DNA from: Pollenia angustigena
Lineage: Eukaryota > Arthropoda > Insecta > Diptera > Polleniidae
Reading direction: 5' to 3'
DNA: 64,000 nucleotides
Assembly: GCA_930367215.1 (NCBI GenBank)
Contig: OV884056.1
Location: 119,529,053-119,593,052 of the forward strand
The notes under the pieces were generated by a model. That model did no database searches, was not told where the DNA came from, and was given only the letters and a program-made list of their open reading frames with translations. Position 1 is the first letter of the stretch. Each line of letters opens with the position of its first letter. Positions 1-11,425 of this stretch are shown here, piece after piece. The translations under genes were made by a program, and so were the position numbers.

Positions 1-1
1 A

Positions 2-1721
2 ATTGTTGATAGTCTGTGGTGGACCGGACCTCCGTGGCTCACGAATCCAGCGTCCGAATGGCCAAAGGTCAATTCATTCAATCCTACTAACTCCATCCGA
101 ATTTCCTCTTTAAAACCTAAATTCATCCATGATGAACGAGTTTTATCCCATCCTTTACACATTAATGCCAACAGCGCACAATTGACCACTAATTATGTCG
201 ATATTTTTTCCAACTTCTCTTCCTATACTCGAGCCCTACGAGTCCTGTCATATGTTTTTCGCTACATAAGACGTTTTAAGCCGTCTTTCGCTAACCAAAA
301 CGTTCCAATTAACTATGATAGCATTGATCTCAGTCAAGTTGAAATTAATTTGGTCAAAACGAGAATAATATTGTTGGCCCAAAGACATTGGTACAAAACA
401 GAACACTGCGCCTTGTCCAAATCCGAATCAGTACCAAAAGAAAGTTCCCTATTCACACTAAATCCCTTCCTTGATACAAATGGCCTTTTACGAGTCAACG
501 GAAGATTGGCAAATTCTACATTGTCCTATAATGAACGATTCCCGATTATCCTACCAAGCCATTCTCAATTTTGTAATTTATTTCTACTACATTTACATAA
601 CTTTTTAGCTCATGCAGAATGTCAGTTGATGTGTCGTATGGTACAAAGCGAATTCTACATACCACGCCTTAAACTGCGCATCCGTAAAATTATAAGATAC
701 TGCAAACCTTGTATAATTTACAAACGAAAATCTTGCGCTCAAATTATGGCAGCACTGCCCGCGGAACAATGTACACTGTCACTGCCTTTTCATACCACTG
801 GCATAGATTTCGCTGGACCGTTTGAGCTAAAAAGTACTACTCTGCGAAACTCGTCCACTTTCAAAGCGTATGTATGCGTATTTGTGTGTTTCGCCACAAA
901 GGCTGCTCACCTGGAAGTCTGTTCCAATCTCTCTACGGCTGCTTTCTAAGCCACCTTTGCTAGGTTTGTCGGACGTCGGGGCCTACCGCGTAAAGTCATT
1001 TCCGATAATGGCCGGAATTTTGTAGGGGCAAGCCGTGCCCTTCGAAGAGACTTTTTTACCTTTTTACAGACCGTATCTCACGATGTTGCGCAAAAATATG
1101 TCACCCATGGTTTCGAATGGTCCTTTATACCCCCTCACGCTCCTCACATGGGAGGGTTATGGGAGGCGGCCGTAAAGAGCTTTAAATTTCACTTAAAACG
1201 AGTCGCAGGTGCTCATCGCTTTAGTTTTGAAGAATTTACCACCGTTTTAGTTAGAATTGAAGGAGTTCTCAACTCCAGACCTATATCTGCCTTGTCCGAA
1301 AACCTGCGACTTGACCGCCCTAACTCCCGGACATTTTCTAAGGGGCGGTCCTATTATGGCACTTCCAGAGCCAGCAGCTGAAAACCTTTCCTTGATCACT
1401 AGATGGGAAAAACTTAAAGCCATCCATCACCAATTCGCTATTCAATGGAAAGAGGATTATCTAAAATCACTCCATAAACGATATAAATGGAAATTTTGTG
1501 TGCCAAATTTACAAATAGGTGATTTTGTGATTCTAATCGACGACCTTCTTCCGCCTTGTGCATGGCGCCTCGGCAGAATCGAAAGGGTTCACAAGGGACC
1601 TGATCAACATGTCCGAGTAGTAGAGGTCCGTACGGACGTAGGAACTTTAACTCGGCCAATCACAAAGTTGTGTTATTTACCCTATAACCGGGATCAGTAT
1701 CCCGACGTTAATGTAGATTAA
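2..1721 (+). pseudogene. BEL/Pao retrotransposon pol, integrase end (broken)
   Basis: This is the C-terminal part of a BEL/Pao Pol polyprotein; its N-terminal part lies before the window. The frame is open from base 2. It shows the LWWTGPPWL motif that joins RNase H to integrase in this family (14-40), a zinc-binding HHCC region ending in CKPC, and then the integrase core. The three catalytic acidic residues are present: Asp at 806 (GIDFAGP), Asp at 1004 (ISDNG) and Glu at 1163 (GLWEA). A DUF5641-like tail follows (DFVILIDDLLPP, then LTRPITKLCYLP near the end). Two lesions are visible: an in-frame TAA at 947-949 and a frameshift near 1303-1310, after which the product continues in another frame to 1721. 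The copy is therefore dead. The family call is firm; the lineage within BEL/Pao is not determined. Confidence 0.88.
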
Positions 1722-1840
1722 TCTTTCCACACACAATTTCACATCATCATCACTTTATCATTTCATTCCATTCCCCTAATCTTCAGTTTACTCATCAATT
1801 TCTATTTATCCTTCTTTAGTTACCGTCATCAAACCCCCAG

Positions 1841-2276
1841 GAATCCCAACATACACAAGTGCCAAGTGTGTTTCCGGTATCACTCGCTCCGCTTTTGCCG
1901 AAAGTTTCTTGTCATGAACTCCACCAAGCGCAACCACGTTGTCAGGCACCACAAATATTGCCTTAATTGTTTGGCGCGTTCTCATGTTGTCCGAAATTGT
2001 CGGAGCCCAGACACCTGCCTCGAATGTGGCTCGCTGCACCACACTCTTCTTCATCCTGATCGTCACCCTCGGGTACAGCCGCCTCAGAGATCCATTAGTG
2101 AACGAGTTGGTCAACGTGATGCAGTATCCAGTCGGTCCAAGAACAAGGCACCAAGCCGCAGGAAGCCCAAACGATCGAAACCACCCACCAGAATAGGTCG
2201 GCCTAACCAAAAGGTCCTGTCCGAAGCAATACGGTCTTTAGCTGCCGTCTTATGTGAAACCACAACTACAGTTTGA
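1841..2276 (+). CDS. zinc-knuckle ORF in the env position of the BEL element
   Basis: An open frame encodes a basic, cysteine- and histidine-rich protein. It begins with a KCQVC motif, followed by HSLRFCRKF, then YCLNCLARSHVVRNC, CLECGSLHHTLLHP and a lysine/arginine-rich C-terminus. Such repeated C-x2-C...H...C knuckles are nucleic-acid binding and resemble those of BEL/Pao Gag proteins, but here the ORF lies downstream of integrase and just before the probable 3' LTR. There is no good ATG near its start. The tract ending CCCCCAG at 1840 looks like a splice acceptor, so a spliced subgenomic mRNA is possible; I chose the start accordingly. The frame also stays open upstream to about 1800. A decayed 3' duplicate of gag is the alternative. 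Confidence 0.6.
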
Positions 2277-2303
2277 ATTGCAGTGCTGCAAGGAGTGGCG
2301 GCA

Positions 2304-2661
2304 TGTATAAATTAGAATAAAGCTTTGTATTTTTGATTTTTTTTAAATATTAAATTTACTACTAATAACTTGTAACGGCTGTCTTTGAAGTTTTTATTTA
2401 TATAGTTTGAAAAGCCCTGAATTTACTTGTCAAAACCCTATTACATTTTATTTATCGGATAAATTAACATTGTATCTTGTCAATTTAAACCGCCAAGTAT
2501 AAGTAGCCATTTTAATTTACTAAGCCTTGATGGCACCCAATTAGCCTAAACTTAACTTACTTGAATTTTATTCGGGCTAAGGTGAGCATCTCTTGCTTCA
2601 AATAAACTGAATTGTCTTAAACTGATCCATTGTATTGTCTTTTATTTCTGCCGCTATTACA
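2304..2661 (+). repeat. probable 3' LTR of the BEL element
   Basis: A purine-rich tract (AAGGAGTGGCGGCA) ends directly before TGTATAAATT at 2304, as a polypurine tract does before a 3' LTR. The segment contains AATAAA signals near 2317 and 2601 and ends GCTATTACA at 2661, giving TG...CA ends. The partner 5' LTR is outside the window, so the boundaries are inferred. Confidence 0.45.
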
Positions 2662-2895
2662 TATCGGTATAATTTCTCATCCACGGAGAAATTATAAGAT
2701 TTGGATATACTAACTGATTTCCAGTGCAACTACCATTGTGGTCTCCATAGGATTTCCTCTCTACCAGAGCTTAATTATCGTCCCTCATCTTATTAATTAA
2801 ACCCCGCTCCCATAGTTAGGGACACTGGCTCCGAAAAATATGCCTACACCCCGAAATACTTTTGGTTGGCATTCACTCAACAACCAACTAATATT

Positions 2896-4370
2896 TTATT
2901 CAGTGTGAGATGTCTTCCCACTCTTGGGGATGAAGACGATCTTATATGTTGTCCAAGTTGATGGGACATATGAGAGACTCAGGCAGGCTCTAAAAATTGC
3001 CAAGAGCCATGGCATCAATATTCCCAGGTTCTTTTGTAGATCCGCTGGGATAATGCCATCCGGACCTGGAGATTTAAAGGGATGGAAGCTTTTGACCGCC
3101 CATTCCACACGATGGCGAGTTATCGGAATATTAGTGATATCCCGAGTGCCCGTAAATGTTACCTCCCTAGGCACATCATCAGTGCAACCTGGGAAGTGTG
3201 TATTCATCAGGACCTCAAGGGAGTCCCGACTGTTTGTGGTCCAGGATCCGTCCATCTTCCGTATATACGATGGAATAGCTGGTTTAGAGGATAAAATCTT
3301 ACGTAGCCGACTTGTCTCCGAGGAGTTTTCCACGTCGCTGCAGAAATTCCTCCATGACTGTCTCTTGGCCTTCCTTATAAGATTTTTGAATCCATTTACT
3401 GAGGACTTGTAACTGTTCCAAACACCATTACGTTTTGCCTCATTAAAGAGTTTCCTGCTTTCTTTGCGTTTTTCAGCAATCTCCGCATTCCACCATATGG
3501 GCTTAGCTTTGCCCTTCCTGTCGATTCTTTTACAGGATTCGTTCGTTGCCTCAATTAAGACACCAGTCAAAGACTCCACTGCGGAGTCGAGCATGGACAC
3601 ACTGTCTATGAGAACCGGGCCCATAGGCAGCTTGTCCTCGAGTACACTCGCATAGATAGACCAGTTGGTCCTTCTTCTATTCGTGTAGGGCTTAGCTGAA
3701 TCAACTCTAAAGGAGAAATTGAAATCAATATACATGTGATCAGAGAAGGAACAGTCCTTTGACACATTCCAATCGCTAATCATATCCGCGAACTTATCAC
3801 TAATAAGCGTAACATCAAGAACCTCCCTTCTGTTAGTTACAATAAAGGTGGGCTCACTACCCCTATTAACTACTGTTAGTTCATTTTCTACTATGAAGTC
3901 CAAAAGCGACTCACCTCGTGGATTGACATCCGAGCTTCCCCAGATGGTATGATGTGCATTAGCATCAGCACATATTATTAGGGGGATGTTGCGCCTGCTG
4001 GCATACGACATCGCCTTCCTGGTTGTGGAGTTTGGTGGATTAGCACCCGATCGTGTGCCATGTAGCAGCTCATAAACCAAACTGTTCTGGTTCTGCATTC
4101 TACTGCGACAGTGCAGGTGTCCTTATCGCTAAAATCAGAAAGAATGAAAGCTTTAAGGATGTTTTTGACCATAACGCAAGCCCTGGTCTTACCTTGATCG
4201 GCTGCGTACAGAGTATTATAGCCGTCTAAACTGAGTCCGCAAACCCTGTCTCTATACAACAATGGTTCTTGGATACATATAAGCTCCTCTCTGCCTGAAG
4301 CCAATCGGAGGAGAAGGGCAGCTGACGCCGCTTTAGAGTGATGAAGGTTGATTTGTGTAACCTTCATCAT
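2896..4370 (-). pseudogene. LINE ORF2: endonuclease and start of reverse transcriptase
   Basis: The N-terminal half is an apurinic-type endonuclease: it begins KVTQINLHHSKAA and carries CIQEPLLY, CADANAHHTIWGSSD and FSDHMY. These supply the expected metal-binding Glu, the Asn/Asp of the DANAHH block and the SDH catalytic triad end. The linker leads into KSPGPDGI and VFIPKSGK, the first blocks of the reverse transcriptase. A frameshift lies between about 3978 and 4098, where two frames overlap. The coding sequence then stops at 2896, lacking the palm domain with its catalytic Asp pair, so the protein cannot reverse transcribe. The start codon overlaps the ORF1 stop as ATGA at 4367-4370. Confidence 0.75.
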
Positions 4371-5907
4371 AGTTCATCGCTATGGACGACTGTGACGTTG
4401 GCATCCTCTTGGTCGTCGTCCGATTCCAGAAGGATGTCCTCATCGTCCGCCACTTCCATCTTGCCAAAGAAGTCACCCACAAGTCCACTGACCGATTGAG
4501 TGTCTTCATTGGCCGATGACGTAGCGGAATCGTCTTCCATATGCTCCGTTAATGCTGTTGCTGTTGTGGTAGTCACCGGAGCTTGAGGCTTCCCTTTGTC
4601 ATCACCTTTGTAGACTCGGAGGAAGATAGTTCCAAATCCATAGAATATCTTCCCCTGTTTCTTCCGAAGTGACGGCAGAGAGTCACTGTTTATTATAACA
4701 GTGGCCTTCCTGGACTCTTCAACAGATTCAGAAACCCTCACTACTTTCCAGTCCTGTGTGTGTAGCTGGGGGTTACTGATCTGTATAATTTCCAGGATCT
4801 CCTTGGGGTCGGATGGCTCATCGGGGATCTTGGCAATAGATCTAGGCCTTTGTGGTACATCGGCCAGAGGTATTGCCTCAATCTAAGCGCCCTGCCAAAC
4901 TTCCCCCAGGGACTCCACGGCAGCGTTGAACGCTCATCTGCACACGCTATCAGTTTAATGTGACCTTGATACCAGCCGGCATCTTCACATTGTGGTGGTG
5001 GTCCAGGGATACCCCTTAAGACATTTAGGAACGCCGTACTAAGTGCGACGACAACCAGCTTCCAGTTCTTGGATTAAATGGTGCCGTCACTGGCGTTGCG
5101 GTCAATGATCGCCCAAATGAGGTGGTCTTTAGCCACATCTTTGTACGACCTGTCTTGCGGCCGTTGAGGCGTATATTTGGACCGTTTAGTCCCAGGAAGT
5201 GTGTCCTCCCCTGACCGTTGCCGTTTAGGCGCTGCTTCGGTTGGCTTCCGTTCAGGATTGCCTTCCTCTGCAGAGGGAGGTCCACGTTTTAAACCCTCAA
5301 TATGGGTTTTTGCCCACTGAAGAGAAGTTTTCTCCTGCTCAGTGAGCTCACCAACCGGTTTTTCACCAAGTCGGCTAATGATTTTGTAGGCGGAGCGCCT
5401 GGTTGTGAAGGCCCGTTTAGATGCATTTATGTGCCTTTGGGGTTTTTTGGTAGGTGCCGTAGAGGCTAAGGGAGGTGCATCAGAGAGCATCGAATCATTC
5501 TTCGTGTGCTCTCTTTGCACAGGTTTCGTCACATGGGAAGCTGGATTTCTGGCAGACTGAGTCTGTACCGTCAAGCCAGCACCCGAGGAAGGGGTTTTGA
5601 CAGGTTTTTCTCCCGTCCGGACCTGGGAAGCCTTAGAGGTACCTAGTTTCGAAGAACCCTGTACCAAGCTTGGTTTACGACCGCCTGACGGCTTAGTCGT
5701 GTGTTTTTGCGCACTAGTAGCTAACCGTCTAGCAGAGCCTGGCGCAACCACCTTGCTAGACGAGGTCTCTGTAGCATTCAACATACTGCAGCCTGATACC
5801 GACGCTGTAGTAGTAGGGTCTCCGGGGATTATGAAGCCCTTCGCCGGATACTTAGGGCATGCATTTTCGGACATTTCGGGGGGGGGGGGGGTGAATTGGG
5901 GTTGCAT
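4367..5907 (-). pseudogene. LINE ORF1 with a DUF4780-like C-terminal region (broken)
   Basis: The N-terminal part (5074-5907) is a low-complexity, Ser/Thr/Pro/Lys-rich region carrying basic patches near its C-terminal end. Downstream, the reading passes through other frames between about 4741 and 5073 and then continues as VSESVEESRKATVIIN to the acidic tail ending at 4367. This downstream part resembles DUF4780, a domain found in ORF1 of LOA-type fly elements, presumably RNA binding; the assignment is from memory of the family pattern. At least two frame changes separate the pieces. A run of G at about 5879-5891 lies near the start and is prone to length error. Confidence 0.6.
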
Positions 5908-5964
5908 TTTATGCCTAACTGCCAGGCGAAAGAATATCTGCCGCTCCTCTGGAGACAGACGCAG

Positions 5965-6110
5965 ACCATCAGCCGCTCAATATGAGAACAGACGCTGATG
6001 GATTTTATTGCGGACCGACGGCCTTCAGGAGGCCTAACAGTTGACCGTAAAAGGCCAGCGGACGCATAGTCATTAGCCGCTCCAACTAGGAGAAAACAGA
6101 CGCTAATAGA
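5965..6110 (-). repeat. two hairpin-forming repeats in the LINE 5' UTR
   Basis: Two related segments, 5967-6000 and 6071-6109, share AGCCGCTC...GACGCT in the same order. Each has inverted ends (CATCAGC with GCTGATG; TTAGC with GCTAA). They lie upstream of ORF1 on the minus strand, where the promoter or a structured leader would be. Only this repetition is seen; a role is inferred. Confidence 0.5.
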
Positions 6111-6889
6111 CAGGGGGGGTAGTTCTTGGTTCGTACTCGGTTTAGACCCTTCTGGCATGGGAGGAACTACCGGTCTTGACTGACGTCACTACCGCCAGCA
6201 TGACTCTAAACGTCCTTGTACTTAAGCCCTCGCATCGCGGCAAGATGACTACCCATTCGCGAGGGACGGCTCAATTGCTAGCTGATTTTTTTTTTAAATT
6301 TTTAGTATTAAGCCAAAATTGGTTATTCAATTAATTTTTGTTTTTTTTAAATATTATTTAAGTTAATGAATACTTGTGGAAATCGGTATTTAGTGGCACT
6401 GTTACCATATACAAATATTTATCTTATTTTTAAAGTTTGGTGTGAAAAGATTTGAATAGTTTTAACGAAACTTTTTTGTATTTAATTCATCTATTATTCT
6501 TAGAAACTGTAACAATTATGAATTTTTATAGATTCCCAGCCTGCAAAATATTCCGACGTCGTTCAGATATCTGAGGGAAACGTCGGCAAAAAAGTCGGAA
6601 TCGTATACGAATTCTATCAGATTTCTGACCCAAAAATGTATGAAGTGGTTGACACGAATTCTGACAGACATGTCGTGGGAAATTCTGGTTTTTTGTCGGC
6701 ATTTCTGATAGATATATAACAGAAATCTTTTTTTTTTTTTTTTTGTCATTATTTGTTTATTGAATCTTCATATATTAAATATGAACTAACAATAATTAAT
6801 CAAATCTTAACCTAATACGTTATTTTATCTCCTGCCAGTGCCAGACAAAATTTTCTTCATCACGGGTTATTTTCACTTTTATAGGTGTT

Positions 6890-9560
6890 TATCGCTCATC
6901 TAATTGGGTAAGTGCTGCAGTGTCTCTTCTTCTTAAGCGAGTGTGGCCGCCATGATTTAAAATATTTCAAGCTAGTGGATTTGGGTGTTGTTCAAGCCTT
7001 TTTAAATATTTTATTGCATATTTTGTAATCATAGATTTCACTAATGGCACATTGAGATCCTTGTGAATGTTTGAGTTTTTAACATACCAGGAAGCGGCTG
7101 TGATTATTCGAAGAAGTTTATTTTGGCGCCTTTGAATTTTGTCGATATTAGAGGCCGAGGCAGTGCCCCATAGTTGAATACCGTAGCACCAGATAGGCTT
7201 TAAGATAGAGTTGTAAAGTAGAAGCTTGCAATCCAGACTAAGGACAGAATTTCTTCCAATAAGCCAATGAATTTGAATGGCTTTTAGTTTCATTTGAGTT
7301 AATTTTGCCTCTATATGGCATTTCCACGGTTATCGCCGATCCAGATGTATACCGAGATATTTAACATGCGAATGTTGAGGAATTATTTGATTATTGATTG
7401 TAATAGGGGGGCATGATTCCCGGCGCAAAGTGAATGTTATATGTACACATTTTTGCTCATTGACCATTATCCTCCATTGTCTTAACCATATTTCTAGTTG
7501 AAATATATGATGCTGTAAGTAACGCGATGCTTCATAACGATTTTCGTGGACGCTTAGAAAAGCTGTATCGTCTGCAAATGTTGAAGTTTGTGTGTAGTTG
7601 CTTGTTGGCATGTCCGAAGTATAAATTAAGTATAATAGGGGGCCCAGGATGCTGCCTTGTGGGACTCCAGCGGCAATGGGCTGAGGTGAACTTAAGAAAT
7701 TTCCTTCTTTAATAATAAATTGACGACCGACTAGTAGCTTTCTAGCAGCTTGTGTGTGTTTGCTGGTAAATTTTGCTTCAATTTGTGTAATAAGCCTTCA
7801 TGCCAGACTTTGTCAAAAGCTTGCGAAACATCGATGAAGAGTGCTGAGCAATATTTCTTTTCTTCAAATGCTTTTCTTATGACATTTACTATTCGATGAG
7901 TCTGCTCGATTGTGCTGTGTTTTCTTCTAAATCCGAACTGATGGTTTGGAATACATCTATTTTCACTTAAAATTGGTGTTAATTTTGAAACTAATAATTT
8001 CTCAAACAGCTTTGACATATTTGATAATAAGCTAATAGGTCTATAAGACTCAACTTTTGTATGATCATTACCTGGCTTTGGTATCATGGTAACTAAGGAA
8101 ACCTTCCATTTTTCAGGATAGTATTCAAGGCGTAAAATAGCATTAAAAATAAAAAGAATAATTTTCTTTGCTATGCGAGGTAGCTCCAAAAGCATTTTAT
8201 TACTGATTTTATCAATACCAGGTTCCTTCTTAGTGTTTAAGTCACAAATAGCCTTTTCGATTTCTCTTATCTCGAATCTGAGGGGAATAGCTGCTCTAGC
8301 ATCAACAGGTGGTAACTCGACCGCAATGTTGTGAGATATATTTGGTGTAAATACGTTTTTCAAATGATTTACAAACAGGTTTCCTTTTTCATTATCATTT
8401 CTTGCCCAGCTACCATTCAAGTTTCTTAATGGTGGCTTAGATATAACTGGCCTTTTTAGATTTCTAGCTGCACGCCATAATGAGTAGTCAGATTGTGGAG
8501 TTGCATCAAGTTCCTTAAGATATTTTTCTAGAGAAGCCGTTTTCTGATTCTGTAGCAACTTTCTTAGCCTTTTTGTGCATTCTTTTAATAAAATCTTAAG
8601 TTGCGGTGATCTGTAAAGTTGCCACTCTCTTCGAACTCTCCTTTTTTCAGTCAAGAGCCGCTCGACATCTGAAGAACATATTTTATTATTTTTAATTTTT
8701 TTGGGGGTAACGCTGGAGTGTTGAACAGCTAGTTTAAGATAACTGTCAAAGTTAACAAGAGAGAGATCCACATTCTCCGGTGTACTAAGCGGAATATTTT
8801 CTGTGCAATGGGCACTGAGAAATTTTTTATATTTTAACCAATTTATTTGTGTGGCTGGCGTCGCTAAGTAACCTGACGGAAATACAATTCTATTTGGGTT
8901 CGATATAGTAACAATTGTAGGTGTGTGGTCGGATGATAATTCTAAGGAAGCTTCAACATGAATCGTTTCTGTGGGGATGTTTTTAACCACGCCAAAGTCG
9001 ATAACATCTGGAATTTTTTGCTGATCAGTAGGCCAATATGTTGGTTGCCCGCTCGCGACCACATTTAACCCCATTTTAGAGATTGTGTTAAACAAAACAC
9101 GACCTTTTGGTGTTATAAGTCGTGACCCCCAGAAGGTATGTTTAGCGTTATAATCGCCAGCGGCCAGAAAACAGGGTCCTAATGATTTATAATATTTATA
9201 ATATTGGCCTTCTGATATGGAAAATCTAGGTGGAGAGTATAAAGAAGAAATTACTATGTTTCGATTTAGCTCCTCAACACAAATAGTCGTTGCTTGCAGA
9301 TAGTCTTCACGGTGATCACACATAATGTAGTGTTTGACTCGAGTTTTTATTAAGATGGCAGAACCTCCACAAGCTCTATCTCGAGGGTCCTTGGTATCAT
9401 ATAGTATATAACCATTGATTTTAAACGTATTTCTTGAGGTCAAATGAGTTTCAGAAATCATCATGACATCAATTTGTTTATTTTTAAGAAAGTATTCTAA
9501 TTCATTTTTATGTTGGCGGATGCCGTTGGCGTTCCAAAAACAAATTTTTAAACAGTTCAT
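6890..9560 (-). pseudogene. jockey-type ORF2, endonuclease-reverse transcriptase (broken)
   Basis: The first 609 codons are open (9560-7731). They include the endonuclease with ISETHLTSR, AAGDYNAKHTFWGSR and SSDHTP. After the linker comes the reverse transcriptase with YRPISLLSNMSKLFEKLL, FGFRRKHSTIEQ and VSQAFDKVWH. A frameshift lies between about 7611 and 7745. The palm block FADDTAFLS follows in the new frame (7330-7611) with both catalytic Asp residues kept. An in-frame TAA at 7330-7332 then interrupts, and the C-terminal region runs on to a stop at 6967; further family-like sequence may extend to about 6890. The start codon overlaps the ORF1 stop as ATGA (9557-9560), suggesting termination-reinitiation. 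Confidence 0.88.
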
Positions 9561-11052
9561 GGTTTGTTAAGTACAGCTTGCAATAACATCGATTGCATTC
9601 TAAGCATTTCCTGCATTATATTACCCATTGTGTTCGTAAAATTATTTACTGTTTGCACTAATGTTTCCATGGTTTTTTCTAAACGACTTAAATTAGAAAC
9701 CGGAGTTTCATCATTACTTGGCGAGGCACCTTGCATTGGCTGATGGTTTGATTTTAGGACGTTAGCGTAAGAGGTTCTGTTATTACTAGGCTGGGGGGCT
9801 TGAATTGCATTTGTGTTTACCTGATTTGCAACCTGCATTTGAGGGGTATTTGTTTTCGGTCCAACCGTCTGCTTGACAATATTATAAACTGGGCATCCTC
9901 TATAATTGGCAGTGTGATTACCGCCACAGTTGCTACATTTTTTTACGTTGGGGTCGGTTTTAGACTTATCGCAAGAAACTGTACCGTGTAGTTCACCACA
10001 TACTACGCAGACAGGGGGTAAGTAGCAGTATGCCTTGGTATGGCCAAATTCTTGGCAGTTTAAGCACTGAACAGGTCCATTTTTTTTGTGCGGCTCTTCT
10101 ATAGTTATTCTTCTGTAGAGAATATATTTTAAATTGTAAATAGGATGTGTTTCGTTTTTTTTAAGTTTTACGTCACCGGGTTCAAACTCCACTCGAAAAA
10201 GTGGTTGGGGAATTTTTTCTCTATTTTTAATATTTACTACATGTTTTACCTTGAAGCCTTTTTCTTCTAGGAATGTTTTAACCTCTTCTGGGTCCACACA
10301 TGAGTCAATACCCTTAATCACTACCTGTAGACCTTTACTGCTTTTTTTTTAAGCGTTTCAAAGTTGTTTACTATTTTTCGAAAATCATTCTCATTATTGA
10401 CTTGTATTTTTGTCTCGTTTATACTTCCACGCTTTATAGCCGCTACGTAAAACGAATTTTCACCTATCACCGATATCAAACTCTTTATGAGCTCATTTGA
10501 ATTTTGCTCCCTTAGATATATCGGGGGAGGCTTGGATGGTTTAATGACGTTTGGTGCTTCAGAGGATTCATCCTCCAGTATTGCAAAACGATTTTGAGTA
10601 TTTATTTTATCAAAAGATGGTACTTTTGAGGCCGAAGCAACTGCTGCAGAGGTAGGGCTGCGTCCCCGTTTAAGCACTGTTATGTACCTGTCCATACCAA
10701 CTTGTACTGTAGGCTTTTGACAACTTTTTACAGGGGGGTTTTCCATTGCATTTGTGTTTAAGTTCATGGTATCATTGCCCACTAAATTTGTTTTTGACGT
10801 CACGGCAATACTTGCTGGCCTGGCAACACTTGTCACCAAATCTTGTTGTAGTTTTTTTAATGAGTCACTATCCACCGTTTGTGTAAATACCGAGGGTGAG
10901 AGGGAACGTGTTCGAGTAATTGGCTTAGCCGTTAGGTAGTTAATATTGTTTTGTTTTGTTTTATTTATTTCTACATTATTTTCGTTTGCCTGAACTAAAA
11001 CGTAAACGTTTCTTTCATTTTGTCTTAGTGTTGTTTCACTGTTCGTACTCAT
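9557..11052 (-). pseudogene. jockey-type ORF1 (Gag-like, CCHC knuckles), one frameshift
   Basis: This is the RNA-binding ORF1 protein that packages the LINE transcript. Its N-terminal half (10321-11052) is polar and low in complexity. The C-terminal half has a compact region starting IKGIDSCVDPEEVK, then knuckles CLNCQEFGHTKAYC, CVVCGELHGTVSC and CSNCGGNHTANYRGC, and a short amphipathic tail. The two halves are in different frames. The break falls at a run of nine or so A residues (T on the plus strand, about 10340-10350), where one base more or less would join them. This may be a real mutation, a sequencing error at the homopolymer, or less likely programmed slippage. The end overlaps ORF2. 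Confidence 0.85.
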
Positions 11053-11388
11053 GCAGAGTTGTTTTTGTTTTTCACCGTTTTGCTTTGCTTTAATATTTTT
11101 ATTATTTATTGTATTTTACAACAACAAAAAAAACAAGAAATTTAAATTTAAATGTTTTTGTTCAGAATATGTATACACATGTATGAACATTCATACGTAC
11201 ATACATATATATTTTTACTGTTTTATTTTATTTAATTTTATCGTTTTAAATTGTTCACTATTATGTTAAGTAATTTAAATAACAATATATATTTTTTTTT
11301 TTAAGCGTCCATTCGCTGCTTATATTTATGTATTACAAAATCATATGTGATTAATTAATAGTTCAAATCGTATGCGGGGCTAAAAATA

Positions 11389-11425
11389 CACGTCTGTATC
11401 ACAACAAAGCACAAACCGAACTGAA
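11389..11425 (-). promoter_or_regulatory. internal Pol II promoter of the jockey LINE (Inr and DPE)
   Basis: Reading the minus strand from the element's 5' end at 11428, TCAGTT matches the fly initiator TCAKTY, with A+1 at 11422. AGACGT starts at 11395, exactly +28, matching the downstream promoter element RGWYV. This spacing is the one known for Drosophila DPE promoters and for jockey, Doc, F and I elements. Confidence 0.8.

Larger units (their letters stand above)
2662..6280 (-). mobile_element. LOA/Bilbo-like non-LTR retrotransposon, internally deleted
   Basis: This is a LINE read on the minus strand: a 5' UTR with two hairpin repeats, ORF1 and a truncated ORF2. ORF2 ends at 2896 just after the first reverse transcriptase blocks, and the FADD catalytic block and everything after it are absent. 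The stretch 2662-2895 looks like a 3' UTR joined on after an internal deletion. It contains an inverted repeat, ATAATTTCTC with GAGAAATTAT, near 2669-2696. The clade is suggested by the DUF4780-like ORF1 and by the ANAHHTIWG endonuclease motif, both typical of LOA-type elements in flies. The outer limits are approximate because I found no target duplication. Confidence 0.6.

Noticed and set aside
2896..3412. 162-codon plus-strand ORF opposite LINE ORF2
   Set aside because: It is the antisense shadow of the endonuclease/RT gene.
9800..9991. Plus-strand ORF within the jockey LINE
   Set aside because: It is antisense to the zinc-knuckle region of ORF1.
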